NCBI GenBank assembly: GCA_034440575.1
Contig: JAOTOL010001370.1
Location: 229,501 to 293,500, forward strand
Length of the DNA: 64,000 bases
DNA from: Imbricaverruca yamaguchii
Taxonomy: Eukaryota > Arthropoda > Thecostraca > Neoverrucidae
Reading direction: 5' to 3'
The notes below the pieces were generated by a model, which searched no databases, had not been told where the DNA came from, and was given only the letters and a program-made list of their open reading frames with translations. Shown piece after piece: positions 22,989-34,200 of this stretch. Within the stretch, counting starts at the first letter, position 1. Every line of letters starts with the position of its first letter. A program made the position numbers and the translations under genes.

Positions 22989-23018
22989 AAAAAAAAAAAA
23001 AAAAAAAAAAACAAAAAA

Positions 23019-23054
<36 letters not shown>
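22745..23054. other. A/C homopolymer block, probable assembly or consensus artefact
   Basis: About 300 bases consist almost wholly of long A runs (one over 40) with a long C run at 22856-22876 and scattered single T, G or C. A 26-base patch near 22928-22955 is the only complex sequence. It does not have the single-ended structure of a poly(A) tail and does not look like any microsatellite. A low-quality consensus through a long homopolymer is the simplest reading. The right edge joins LINE coding sequence abruptly. Confidence 0.6.
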
Positions 23055-23056
<2 letters not shown>

Positions 23057-24125
23057 TGTATAAAATATTTAGGTGTATTTATTGATAAAGACATGACATG
23101 GAAAGCCTTATAAATGCCATCTCTTCAAAACTTAGCAGGAATATTGGAATTATAGGCAAGTCTAGGTACTTTTTATTAACTTCTGAATTGCTTCTTCTGT
23201 ATAATTCTTTAATATTGTCATATCTAAATTACTGTGCTGTTGTTTGGGGAAGTACATACCGCTCTAGGCTCGACAAGATTGTTAAGCTACAGAAGCGTGT
23301 TATTAGGATTGTTGATAAGAAACCTTACTTATACCATTCAAATGAATTGTTTATTAAACATAGAGCTATAATGTTTCTGGACATAGTTGATGAACAATGT
23401 ATTTACATCATGTTAGGTTTTCTAAATCAATCATTACCAGCACCTCTTTCTAATATGTTTCAACTTCATGAACAAGGTGGCCTCAGAGTTAGGCAACATT
23501 TTCAAACACCCTTTTCTGATATCAATTTTATAATGTTTTCATTACCCTTTATTGCACCAAAAGCCTGGAATAAAATATTATGCTCTCACTTCCACAGGAT
23601 TGACGATGTACCTAAGAGTAAAATAGTCTTGAAGAAACACATCAGACAATACATTGCTATAAAATATTAACTTTTTCAATGAATGTTGGTAATGGTAATG
23701 TGCTATGCATATGCTCTGGTATCATTTGGACAATTTCGTTTAAGAATCATGTTTTCTTTTCTTTCTTCTTCTTCATACTTGGTTCGTCCTTTCTCCTTAG
23801 TGTAGTAGTAGTTTAGGAAATGCATGTGCAAGATTATGATTTTGTATTATTTTCCCATTAACACTTATAGCAGTTATTTTCCTGGAGCTCTCGAAGACGT
23901 TACTAGCATTACTAATTGTCTGAGAGGGCTTCAGGAACATCTTTTACTGATATCTGTTGGCGGGATCTGTCCAGCAAGAAACAAGAGCGGGGCGTGGTGT
24001 GACCTGCCTTGATTTGCTTACCACGACCAACCTCTCGCCCTTGGAATGTAACGTAATTATGTCGCACGGGTATGGAAGGTCACTCCTGCCTACCTATTAA
24101 TGTGTAGGGGAATTAAAAAAAAAAT
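23055..24125 (+). mobile_element. 5'-truncated non-LTR retrotransposon (LINE) 3' end
   Basis: The segment begins with KYLGVFIDKDMTW coding sequence (about 23063-23101), continues in another frame through the C-terminal part of ORF2 (23098-23670), then has about 450 bases of possible 3' UTR ending near an A-rich run at 24112-24123. The left edge meets the A/C block, so the element is either 5'-truncated or the upstream part is missing from the assembly. No target-site duplication could be identified. The 3' boundary is inferred only from the A run. Confidence 0.6.
23098..23670 (+). CDS. LINE ORF2 C-terminal fragment (post-RT domain)
   Basis: The 190-codon frame carries the conserved C-terminal pattern of jockey/CR1-like LINE ORF2 proteins. 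SLINAISSKLSRNIGI near the start follows the LGVxID motif. LNYCAVVWGSTYRSRLDKI (residues about 42-60) and KLQKRVIRIV come next, and a PKAWNKI motif lies near the end. In an intact element the ORF2 protein carries endonuclease and reverse transcriptase for target-primed insertion. Here the catalytic RT motifs are absent. The LGVFIDKDMTW motif just upstream is out of frame by one base, so the true reading frame is broken at about 23100. The ATG at 23098 is fortuitous. This is a remnant and not a functional gene. Confidence 0.75.
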   Translation: MESLINAISSKLSRNIGIIGKSRYFLLTSELLLLYNSLILSYLNYCAVVWGSTYRSRLDKIVKLQKRVIRIVDKKPYLYHSNELFIKHRAIMFLDIVDEQCIYIMLGFLNQSLPAPLSNMFQLHEQGGLRVRQHFQTPFSDINFIMFSLPFIAPKAWNKILCSHFHRIDDVPKSKIVLKKHIRQYIAIKY

Positions 24126-27100
24126 ATTACACAAAATTATGGATGCACCCTTGTAGCTCTTAATTCTGAATCGCTATGACTTGATGAGGTGCCGTGCGTT
24201 GTTACCTACCACCTGACTCCCATAATAAGCGCTTCCATTCCGTTTCATTTAATTTTAAGCAGCGGGTATGCTAAGGTTCAAGATGTACACCACAGAGATG
24301 ATTGAGGTGACTGATAACCTGTGTTGGAGTTAGACCCTGAGAACGAACACCATTCCATGCATTTGTATTTATTGCGTTTTTTGCCCCAGTTGTTAGATTG
24401 CCAACCTTGGTCTTCCACACCCCAGATCAGACAGTTTTCAACCGACGATCACCCGCCTTTCCTGTTTCTCATCCTGCCCAGTATCAGTTATGATACTTCT
24501 TTTGTCATGAGCCAGCAAGTAAGCAAGTAAGCTTCGTTCTTGCTTTTTCTTTCTTCTGACCAATTTCGGTGAACATTTACAACGGGGAACATCTGAAAGG
24601 CGTATAGCATTATATCATGGAAACTGGGGCGCACCACATACCCTTCAGTGAGGCTGTAATGGCCTTGCACCCCGTCACACACTCGCACATAGCGGGAGTT
24701 GGGGACATTTAGTTCGAAGAAATAAAGTAATACTAGTGAAACCTTTAGAGATATAAGTCACTCACACCAGGAAGATAAACCTATTATCACAAAATAATAC
24801 ATCAGTCATGAAAAGAGTTCCAAGTCCAGCAAGAAATGTGAATTTGAGTGCCTCAAATTCAAGTGCCTATACCGAGATGATAGTTTTTTTCAGTAGCGCA
24901 TGTGGTTGTCGGCCATAGTCACGCCCAGGGGTCTGTCCCCTTTCGCGGTTAAATTTGTGTGTTCTCTATTCAATTTATCAGGCTCTCTATCCAAAAGTGC
25001 CCAACCACGGTACTTTGCGAAATGCCTTGATGCGCCCATGCTGCTGGCCATGGACCGCACTTTTTGAGACGTACCTACGCCTATGCCTATGTTACGAAAT
25101 TTGAGCAGACCAAACGACGTCGATTTGGCTGTGATAACCAAATCGTTACAAACGACGTCGATTTCGAAGTTCGCCGAAACCGAATTTTGGGGTGAATATG
25201 GAATTTGGGGTCGTGGTCACGTTTATAATTGTTAAACTATTGTCGAAATTCCGAAAACAAATTGAAATTTTTAACGTTGTATTTTTGCGTGATTAGTGAA
25301 ATTGGACGTATTAAAACCATTTTCCGTGATTTCTGGTCACTGCACCGCCTAGTATGGTATCAAACGTGGTAATACAAGTGGGGCAAAAAGCTTGGATTTC
25401 CGGAAATGGCATTTGATATACTAAACATCAATTGACAAATGCTTTTAAGATGGCATCTGAAACAACGCGTCCTGGCGCATCGCTTTGGTCCAGGATTTTT
25501 TAAACCACAAGTTTTCTTAACGAGCTATATTTGAAATTGCGTGTGCATTCGGAACTATGTCGATATTTGAATATGGCATAGCTCATGGACTTGTCAATAG
25601 GTACATATTGCCAGCAGTCAATAGGTACATCCTCGATGAAAGCCTATTTTGAGTTCAAACATTTCCGCAAAAGGAATTTTACATATTTATCGATTTTTGC
25701 ATGCTTTGTTCTTCTAAGCCTGGCAGAGTACTGAATTTTGTTTCCATTAAGTTTTCCTTCGATGCATCCTTCTGATACGTTTCATTCCTGACGCTGATTG
25801 TGAAAAACAAATCTTTAAAACTCGAGATGTTTACAAAATAGTTTAACGCTTTGCATAACGACGATAAGAACCGACACAGTGACTATCACAATTTCTGATA
25901 GTGTTTATGTACGTAAAAAACGCTTCGCACGTCCTCTTTTCACCAGGCGTTTTCGTAAACTGATACGTACACTGCTCCGGTTATGCCAAGCCTGTTATTG
26001 TTTCCGCCCCGATATCAGCCCCTCTGTTGCCCGCCGGCATCCAAATCGGCGCCCTTATCTGTCTCGGAACCGCCACCCACCAGGCTGGAGGGTATTGAAC
26101 TATGTACGGATGGAGAGTACGGATATATGCACGAAGTACGGATGGGGTGAAAGGAAAGACATATGCGATACAAACACCTCTGATTGTATTTGCCTTTAAC
26201 ACATAGTCATCAGTAGTCTACAGAGATGCGATGCTTTTTCTTCAGCGCAAAATAATAAACCAGCCTAACACTTGATCGCTGGTACAAAGTGATCCTCATG
26301 TTTGTTATGGGTACCTACTTACTGCGCCGGATGCAATGTGCAGGTAACAGACCCTAATGCAATATGATCGGGTTGCGTTTTTTCCATGTTTGATGTTATT
26401 CAATACACATCAGTTGTTACAAACCATGATTGCGTCGCTACGCGTAAATAAGCCCATGAATGACCTATCCGTAACTAGTGGCCTTGAAATTCGTGATCGA
26501 TTTTTAAGGGAAACTATACAATGTACCATACATTTGTATAAATGTATTTCCTTAGAAAAACGTTTTACAAACATATGTCTGCATGTCATTTCTAGCTCAT
26601 GTATCTTTCCAATGGAAGAAAACTTACACGAAATCCATCCTACCCGGAAAGCGCAAAATCGCAAAAAGTTATGAAGAGCGGACGGCCACATCGGACATTT
26701 ATAAGAACTCATGCTTTAAAAAAATTGGTGAGCGAAATCATGCCCACTTTTATTTCAGCCTTCCAATTTGTCCGTTTCGATGGGCTATGGTTTACGGTGG
26801 GCCACGAGGTTACGGTGTCATGAGGTCACGCTGTCATGAGGTCACGATATGAAACCAGGAAATGCCGATATTTTATTTCGGAAATGCTTCAGTTGATCCA
26901 TTCTCTTCTGAAGTATATGCAATTTACCACCCTTTCTGCTTCCTATTGATATTGATCCACCGTCAAACCATGCCATGTTATTTGTCCTAAAAATATTGCC
27001 GGAGGCTATAGCTCAAAAACCGTTTGCTGGATCTGACTGAAATTTGCCCAGCTGTATTCAGAGCCAACGACTACCCTGTGTGCAAATTTTGGTCCGAATA

Positions 27101-27149
27101 CCAAATTATGGCGAGATGCATTGTTTGGAGCATTTTTGGCTGCACCAAT
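24126..27149. other. Unassigned sequence
   Basis: About 3 kb with no recognised gene or full repeat. A 17-base direct repeat (CAAACGACGTCGATTT) occurs at about 25109 and 25151. GTCATGAGGTCACG words repeat at about 26817-26848. Open frames of up to 106 codons have no recognisable domains. Confidence 0.4.
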
Positions 27150-27720
27150 TTTGGTGCATTGGTCGATTTGTCGCGGAGCGCACCGTCCGCGTATATCGCC
27201 CTGGTGTCGGAGCGTCACACGCGTAGCAGACGTTCCGGTGGTGTGCTGGCGTGACGTAGTGATGCTGCGACTCCGGCCGGAGGCAGGCTATTGTGCTTAT
27301 CGCAACACATGTTTTTCCATAGAGACCCAGCTGCACCAGCCACCCAGCTGTCATTTGCCACGGCGTTCTCGGGAACAACAGCAACGTAGCTCATCAAAGG
27401 AGTCCTTTATATCGGATATTGGTCCGTCTGTTGGCGACGGGCTGCCAGAGACGGGATTGTGGGAGTTCGGTACGGACTTCACTGCGCGGACATCGGCGGC
27501 TGAACTCAGCTGACTGGGTCAATCGAGACTCGGTCAGCTGATTATTGCTGATTGAGACTCGGTCAGCCAATTCGATGTTGGGCGACGAGAAACAGACTGA
27601 CGCGGCGCAAATTGAACAAATCAGAACCGTTTCGCTGGAAATATTCCAAGTACTCAGGAGTGACGCAGGAAGGAAGGCTGGCGACAAACTGCCGTGGTCG
27701 GCGCCGTATTTTGTGATGCT
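27150..27720. other. GC-richer unassigned stretch
   Basis: Higher GC than its neighbours, with repeated GACTCGGTCAGC words at about 27527-27567. A 130-codon open frame (27121-27513) has no recognisable family. It could hold an exon or regulatory sequence but nothing supports either. Confidence 0.35.
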
Positions 27721-29311
27721 TCTTTCGATTCGATGATCTTTCTAGAGGTGGCCATTTGGGCGGGTACGCTTGCTGCCTGCACCTGCGACTTGTACAATGC
27801 CAGTGACGAGCAGGCGTCTAGGTGTGCCAGAAGACCGCGAGCGTGATTGGCTGCCAGCGCTGTGACTACGGCACTTGTAGATGCGGTCTGCAACGAGATT
27901 TTGCAGCTCCGCACCGTGTTTCGACGAGAACACTTCAGAAACCGTGAGTAATGAATGGTAGCTTTTCAAAAGAGCATTTAGGCCGGAAAATAGTTTTCTA
28001 AACAAAAATGAGCTATGTAATTACAAGGTCATACGTAGTATCATGAAATGTCAAGCATATTTAACATACATGCTTCTTTTTTTTTTAACGCCGACGAATG
28101 TGTTGGTGAAGATCGGCTTTGAATATGGTTGCGGTGGATGCATATCTTGCGCATCAAACACCAATTGAATGTTAGTATTTGGCGACGCTGTTCTGTATAC
28201 TTTGCTGTAAGGATAGTAATATATCTGTACTAGTATAATTTAGAATTTGCATTTCATGCGCAATCTTTGCACTGTCGCAACTAAACTCAGACCGATCTGC
28301 AGCATTGTATACAGCAGCATTACGCATAAATACAAGTAAGCTGACGTAATATAATATCATGAAATTACGTTGAATTTCGTACCTTAATCACATATTTATT
28401 ATACTTGCTATCATGTTTTTCATGTCCAAGCACCCTATTGGCAACAGCCCTGCATGCATCGAAGTCTATGAAGTATTCGCGATAAAACGTTTCGTGGGCA
28501 GCACATTTTCATTCTCTTCCCCTGGTCGTGACTGGATGTTGTTACGCGACTCGTCACGGCGTCTTCAGCTGAGCACGTTTAGGCTGCTCATGGTGCACGT
28601 CAGAGAACTATTTGATTCTGCCGAATGTCGAAGCATGCTAGATTGTACTTGCAAGAAATACTGGCGATTCTATGGAGAAGGAAGTGCTCACGTAAACGTT
28701 TTGTGTCGAGACAGAAATGCATTTCACTCAACTGGCATCGCTCTGAGAGGAGTATAATTGCAGTGAGCACTACCGAAAATAACGAAACCCTAGTGCATAC
28801 AAAATCATGAGGATTTCAGGAAGATTGTAGAACTTTGAAATAAATGTGCCATCTTGCTTCAAGAGGTAACTTCTATTATATTCACCAGTGCTAAAAAGCC
28901 CCTGTATTTCTCTACAAATTCCGTGGTATTGATATAAATGTGACAAGTACCTATGCACACATTTTCATCATTCATGATGCATTAGGTTACAAAAGTTGTA
29001 CAATAAAATAATTGGATGCTAAGTAGCATACCAGCTCATCTTGCAACCAATCTTGAATCATTATTGCATGATAGCATTTCTTTTCATATCATGTTGTATC
29101 ACAAACAACAGTAGCAGTGTCACACCGTGACGAAACCACACAAAATCTATTGAACCCGAACGATGAAAACTGAGTTCGTTGCCGTGCTCGTGAACACCAC
29201 AACTTAGCCAACTTCCTTATTCGGACACTGTTAACGATATTGTGCTGTGCAGAATAATTGGATCAAAGGCGGATTCGTAATGTTAGGGTAATGCCAGATC
29301 GTTGGGTCTTT
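27721..29311. other. Unassigned sequence
   Basis: No gene is recognised. An open frame of 114 codons at 28413-28757 shows no known domain. Confidence 0.4.
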
Positions 29312-29319
29312 TTTGGCAG

Positions 29320-29713
29320 AATTTCAGAACGGGGTCATTAATACATCTAACGAACTCAAAATAATTATTTGTGAACAACAAAATATTGTGCTGCATTGCA
29401 CTGTTTTAATTACAGCCTCCCACATAGTGGATGCAAAAACATACGCCCATGATCTGAGCACACATTTATTTAAATTCAATTCAAGGCATCCACAGCATAC
29501 GCATAAATGTAGTGCTGAATACAAACTTATTCAGGTAGTCATCTCCGTCCCTTCCACTCCATGGCACTGGCAACTAAACGCTCAGAATACGTATACGGCA
29601 TTTGTGTATGCAAATTCCCCGACGTTTCTACGAGCCTCAAAATTGCCTGGCTTCGGTGGGATAAAACACCTAGCTGATGAGACAAGTGGAATTATGGACA
29701 TCCTAAGCCAAAA
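29320..29713 (+). other. Speculative internal exon
   Basis: About 131 codons are open on the plus strand between a good splice-acceptor context (TCTTTTTTGGCAG ending at 29319) and a good donor (AAAA then GTAAGTCAG from about 29714). The reading frame has no ATG near its start, as expected for an internal exon. The translated sequence matches no family I recognise and is not repeated. Chance open frames of this size occur in a window of this length, so confidence is low. Confidence 0.15.
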
Positions 29714-29911
29714 GTAAGTCAGTTTTCGAACTCTCATTACTATTGCTGCACCACTGGAATTCCTGGGTCTGGACCCCACCTGATGTTTTCTGGTGGGGTC
29801 GGACTCCAGCTGAAAGACCGGTAAGTTTCGGAAAAAATAATGCATCTTCATGAAGTTGCTTAATACAACGAAGAATGGCTCTTAGGTGCTCCTGGGTTTT
29901 AGACATTGCGT

Positions 29912-30032
29912 GAGACGAAATGTACGACCCTCAATATACCAGGAGGTGCTGAGTTTGCATCAAAATCCCTAGCGTTACTTTTGATGTAAACTCAGCACCT
30001 CCTGGTATATTGAGGGTCGCACATTTCGTCTC
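29912..30032. repeat. 121-bp foldback: two 54-bp arms with a 13-bp loop
   Basis: The left arm (29912-29965) begins GAGACGAAATGTACGACCCT and the right arm (29979-30032) is its reverse complement with only two differences. One gives an A-C mismatch and the other a G-T wobble. The loop is 13 bases. The arms share the 20-base core AATATACCAGGAGGTGCTGA. It could be a foldback MITE or a long-hairpin RNA source. I see no target-site duplication or pol III promoter. Confidence 0.85.
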
Positions 30033-30934
30033 TTCATGAAGTTCTCCAGTTTCTGTATCGAGCTACACCTGAGTCGGGTGTATGGATTCGTGTGATGGTA
30101 CCGCCACGAGTTCGATGGGATCCATCGCGGTCAATGCCACTGTGGCCGCGGAAACACAGACTGATAGGCTCGCCCGTCTGTCTGACCTCTCCTGAAGGAA
30201 CTGCCAACTTTGAAAAGGTTGTGCAGCTATTGCATAGCATTGCGTAATACGCAGTGCCAAACATGATGCCTCTCTTCCTGCATGCTAGTGCTGAAACGGT
30301 TGTCTTCATTGCGACTTGGGTTGCCAGCTGCTGAATAAAATGCCTTCTCTCCAGCAATAGCCAGCGATGACAATAGTCATTGGTATGGCAGGAATACCAG
30401 TCCGTAAAGGTTGCGGTTAGGACTCGCACGATAACCCACTGATGACCGCGGGAAAAGAGTTGTTACGTCTCTACGACGGGGAAGTGAGAAGGTGAAGGTG
30501 TTTAAGTGTTCAAGGTGGCAAGGTGTTCTCCAGCTGCTTGCGCTTAGGTTAGACAGGAGTATGTGGACATGGGAAGAGGTTAAGCTTTTGGACAACGGAA
30601 CGGAAAATTCAGAGTGTGAAAATAAAACTGAAGAATGCCGGGCTGCAGAAACAAATTTGGCTGCAATATGAGCTGCAGGGCAAGGAGTGTCAGTACTATT
30701 TGAGCGCGACCACACCTGCTAAAGCTCGCTGTACACTCCGCCCTGCCAGTTTTGGCGCGATTTGCCGCTGGTTATTGCAGTTAATTTTTCATTTTCGTGA
30801 GGTGACACCCGTCGCTCTTTTCGTTCATTTCTAGGGATGACACCTGTAACCCGCGCGAACTTTTTTGCTAGTCGTATTTCTGCTCCCTGCGTGTTCTAGT
30901 TTATCTATATTTCATTAGGTAGGTTTTCCCCGCG
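30033..30934. other. Unassigned; last 200 bases may be a LINE 5' UTR
   Basis: No gene is recognised. If the ORF1-like remnant that follows is real, the segment from about 30740 may be its 5' leader, but there is no independent evidence. Confidence 0.3.
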
Positions 30935-31342
30935 ATGTGGACAAATCGAAAGAAGGATACCGATCCCAGCTTGCCACCGGACCCAGAATCGGAATTCCCT
31001 CCACTGGCCACGCCTGCTGACCATCGCTAGACTCCGGACATTGCACGTTATGCCCCATCTCTCGATGCAACTGTTGATGACTCGCGTCGCACCACTCCTT
31101 TGGATGACGCCATGCAAGCCCTTTGTGCATCACCGACCCCTGCCCGTCCCAAGACCACGACCTCGCCTCGCAATTCAGACCAAACCATCACTCTCCACGC
31201 CGCTGACCCATGCTCGAACCAGACCATGCCCTCTCCATCTGAAGCCATCCAACCCATCGAGCCCTACCTGGACAGTGCTGGCTCGTTCGTAGTCGTCAAG
31301 CCTGTCGAGGAATCTGTCCCGGGCCCCGGCGCGGTTTTCTGA
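30935..31342 (+). pseudogene. LINE ORF1-like N-terminal remnant with one in-frame stop
   Basis: An ATG at 30935 opens a frame that starts MWTNRKKDTD and soon reads PESEFPPLATPA, a Pro-rich pattern often seen near the start of LINE ORF1 proteins. A TAG at 31028-31030 interrupts it. The same frame then stays open through a Pro/Ser/Thr-rich stretch to GSFVVVKPVEES and a stop at 31340-31342. ORF1 proteins bind RNA in the retrotransposition particle. The zinc-knuckle or RRM part expected downstream is absent, and the next sequence is a degenerate tandem array. A host exon with a low-complexity product is an alternative. Confidence 0.3.
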
Positions 31343-31349
31343 GTCCCGG

Positions 31350-31625
31350 TTTCATCTTTTGGAACTGTCAACGTCATTTTCAGTGGCTACAGAACCATGT
31401 TTGGGGTTCTCCATGTGATTCTTAGTGCCCCGATAGCATTGCCACGGACCTCGTTGCGATTTAGGGTGCCCAGCGTCATTTTGAGGGCCCCTCCTCGAAC
31501 TATTTATGTATCGACTGTGATTTTTAGGGGCCCTGTGCGATTTTCGGGGGACCTAGCATGATTTTTTAGGGAGCTTAGCCCAATTTTTCGAGACCCGGCG
31601 ATACTTTTTTTGGGTCCCAAAACCT
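31350..31625 (-). repeat. Degenerate tandem array related to 21396-22640, inverted
   Basis: The pattern GTGCGATTTTNAGGGGCCC and variants recurs about every 28-33 bases. Examples are CTGTGATTTTTAGGGGCCCT near 31519, GTGCGATTTTCGGGGGACC near 31536 and CATGATTTTTTAGGGAGC near 31557. This is the reverse complement of the 21.4-22.6 kb consensus. Confidence 0.6.
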
Positions 31626-31632
31626 CTCAAGA

Positions 31633-31683
31633 GGGTTGGGTGGGGGTGGGGTGGGGTGGAGTGGGGGTGGGGTGGGGTGGGGG
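31633..31683 (+). repeat. G-rich (GGGGT)n-like tract
   Basis: GGGTGGGGGTGGGGTGGGG-type sequence continues for about 50 bases. It has many G tracts separated by single T or A and is a strong quadruplex candidate. Confidence 0.85.
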
Positions 31684-32214
31684 CAACCTCCCCCAATGCC
31701 CTCCCGTTCGGTATGCCACTGGCACCAGGTAACCATTCAAGATTGCCATGTACAGCAGTGAACTCGAAATCGCACCAAGCATTGAAATCATTGCCAAGTG
31801 ATGCTCCAGTCAACAAACACAAGAAGCGCACGACCATCAATGCAAAAGATGGGCTGGAAACGAGGCAGCATGGCAGTAGGCACAATTATTCGGCAATCAG
31901 CTGTTTGCGCGCGAGTGCCGAGTGATGGAAATGACGCCAAACGAAATAGCTCTCCAATTAAACAAGAAACGACTACAATGAAATTGAAGGATTTCAGCCT
32001 GCAGAAAATATCCATATATTTCAAAAATACATGGAGGAAACATGCACAAGCACATTTGTGGTCATTCGCCTTCACAGTGTGACATATCTTTTTGTTAAGC
32101 TCCCGCTACACTATATCAAGCAAGGTAAAGTTTTCTTTCAGGTCTGGTGTCGTGCCCATGCCCGTGGACACAAGATAAGGGGATGTTCGCCGTCCCAGAT
32201 CGGAACCCGGATGT
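31684..32214. other. Unassigned sequence
   Basis: No gene is recognised. Confidence 0.4.
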
Positions 32215-32536
32215 TTCATTTACCCCGTTTACATGAGCAGGTCAGTCGTAAACGAACATTTCCGATCTGGTCCATTCGCAAAAGTTCCGATCGCGCGGCC
32301 CGTTTACAAGAGCAAAGCAAGCACCTAATCTGATTTATACGATTTGTCGGCTGACACAATGTGGTGAAAAGTTTCGGATATTTGGCGCATTTTTGCGCTT
32401 CTGACGCACCTACTTCGAGCAATGGCGTACACCAACACAATGTATCATCAATGATCCACGTAATTTGAGTTTGTTGGGTATATACATAGGGAATCTGTGA
32501 ATTCGAAGGGTTCACGGAGCCGATAACACATTGTCA
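32215..32536 (-). mobile_element. Interspersed repeat, copy A of a pair
   Basis: In reverse orientation this matches 46250-46600 over nearly the full length. Shared words include ACGTGGATCATTGATGA, TTGCTCGAAG and CTTGTAAACGGGCCGCGCGA. It contains CCGTTTACATGAGCA near 32225 and CCGTTTACAAGAGCA near 32300, a motif also present at 45668. Both copies keep a frame open on the same strand (99 codons here), with similar residues through the sequence WIIDDTLCWCTPLLE. That is suggestive of former coding, but the end of the frame overlaps the repeated CGTTTACA motif. The family is not identified. Confidence 0.6.
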
Positions 32537-32538
32537 AT

Positions 32539-33305
32539 CAGGGGTGTCGATTTGTATCCTTTTGTGGGGGCCATGGCCCCACCAATTTTGATCTTGGCCC
32601 CCTCAATGTTCATTTGGGCCCCACAATAACTTATGCTGTTTTTGTGCTGATGAGAAAGCTAAATGAAGAAAGAAGAAAAACACCATGCTACATAGAAAAC
32701 TTAATTGATGTTAACCAGCATATCTTGTGCTGTAAAGAAACAGATTAGGCTTAGGTAGTGGACTTCCCGACCCTGAACTCACCCCTCCAAAACGTTGGCT
32801 TCGTCCCTCCCTAATGTTAGGCACCAAGGAAATACCAGCTGCGCTCCGATGCTCCATCAAGGCCGGTGTGTTTTAGCCTGCATATGGGCGGAACAATATT
32901 CTATTTGAGTCGTTGTGTGTTTGTTGGTGTTTGGAGGGGGGGGAGGGTGACGGTGACGGTGACGGTGACGGTGACGCTGACAATGACCATGACGATGACG
33001 TCGACGATGACGATGACGTTGACGATGACGATGAACCCGAATACACTGTATGACACTGTAGTTGCATGCTACGACCCAGTTTTTATGTTGACATGCACGG
33101 TGCACTGCTCTTTTGCTTATGTGACTTCACCTGTTACTAGACGATTTTCACCGTTGGCGAGGATGTTGTATAAACATAAACATACACATCGTGAAATAAA
33201 AATCAGAATTGTTGAGGTCGGAAAATATAGTGGGCGAAATCCGATTTTTTTTGGGGGGGGTCAGTGCACTTCGGCCCCAAATGTTTTCCAAAATCGACAC
33301 CCCTG
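32539..33305. mobile_element. hAT-like element with 15-bp terminal inverted repeats
   Basis: CAGGGGTGTCGATTT at 32539-32553 is matched exactly by its reverse complement at 33291-33305. CAGGGGTGTC-type ends, with GGCC-rich subterminal segments as here, are characteristic of hAT elements. The 767-bp interior has no transposase frame, so the element is non-autonomous. It contains a GGTGAC/GATGAC simple-repeat tract. No matching 8-bp target duplication was found. It sits at the end of the copy A repeat and probably inserted into it. Confidence 0.65.
32946..33032. repeat. GGTGAC / GATGAC hexamer tract inside the hAT-like element
   Basis: Tandem GACGGT units give way to GACNATGAC units. The whole tract reads as alternating Thr/Val-type or Arg/His-type codons and is not a gene. 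Confidence 0.85.
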
Positions 33306-33669
33306 GCAGGGCGAGATGTGTGAGGCGTGGTGCCGGCCCAGGACAGTGTTTGGGCGGAGAGAGGTGTGTGAGGGTGTGAGGTGTGGCGTTGACCCCAGAC
33401 GTAACTTTGGCTAAGCGGGAGAACCAAGGTGCCATCTGTGTGCCGGAGAGCCACTCGGGTCGGGTCGGAGGTGCAGCCGGCGTGTGCAGCGCTGCGGACA
33501 CCGGACGTCGCCGATGAAGACGGATCAGTGGCACTGACACGGCTCGGGACGCCCACCACCGCAACCTTCCGCCCGACCAGCGTGCGCTGTCGCTGTGCCA
33601 ACAATGTCCGCGGAGCGATTCCGTGGATAGCCAACTGGGCCCGACGACACTCCCGGGTAGCAGAGCGGC
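33306..33669. other. CpG-rich unique segment before a minisatellite
   Basis: GC- and CpG-rich, not repeated internally. It leads directly into the 21-bp array. No open frame with a known domain is present. A CpG-rich regulatory segment is possible but unproven. Confidence 0.4.
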
Positions 33670-34200
33670 CACGTGCGGTCACTCGCCGACCACGGCCGGT
33701 CACTCGCCGACCACGGCCGGTCACTCGCCGACCACGGTCGGTCATTCGCCGACCACCACCGGTCACTCGCCGACCACGACCGGTCACTCGCCGACCACGG
33801 TCGGTCATTCGCCGACCACGACCGGTCACTCGCCGACCACAGCCAGTCACTCGCCGACCACGGTTCGACCACGACCGTCACGGTCGGTCACTCGCCGACC
33901 ACGGTCGGTCACTCGCCGACCACAGCCGGTCATTCGCCGACCACGGTCGGTCAGTCGCCGACCACAGCCAGTCATTCGCCGACCACGACCGGTCACTCGC
34001 CGACCACGACCGGTCAGTCGCCGACCACGACCGGTCACTCGCCGACCACGACCGGTCACTCGCCGACCACGACCGGTGCCACGCGCCACCTGCAAGTCAC
34101 GGCTTAATGAAGGCAAACGATAATTCTGGTCACTCGCCGACCACGACCGGTCACTCGCCGACCACGACGGTCAGTCGCCGACCACGGCCGGCCACTCGCC
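33670..34200. repeat. 21-bp minisatellite, about 24 units
   Basis: CCGACCACGACCGGTCACTC followed by G repeats every 21 bases, with CGGTCGGTCATTCG and CAGTCGCC variants. A unique insert (about 34082-34127) splits it, after which three to four more units follow. Since 21 is a multiple of three, frames of 89-324 codons open on both strands. These are artefacts. Confidence 0.92.

Noticed and set aside
22598..23014. Lys-rich or Phe-rich open frames
   Set aside because: Translations of A homopolymer on the two strands.
22803..23054. Poly(A) tail of a retroelement
   Set aside because: It lies upstream of the LINE coding end, is mixed with long C runs and has no element to its left that would end there.
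23098..23670. Intact host gene
   Set aside because: The protein is the C-terminal part of a LINE ORF2 and the conserved motif just upstream is in another frame.
32857..33105. Arg/His-rich or Thr/Val-rich short frames
   Set aside because: Translations of the GGTGAC/GATGAC hexamer tract in the hAT-like element.
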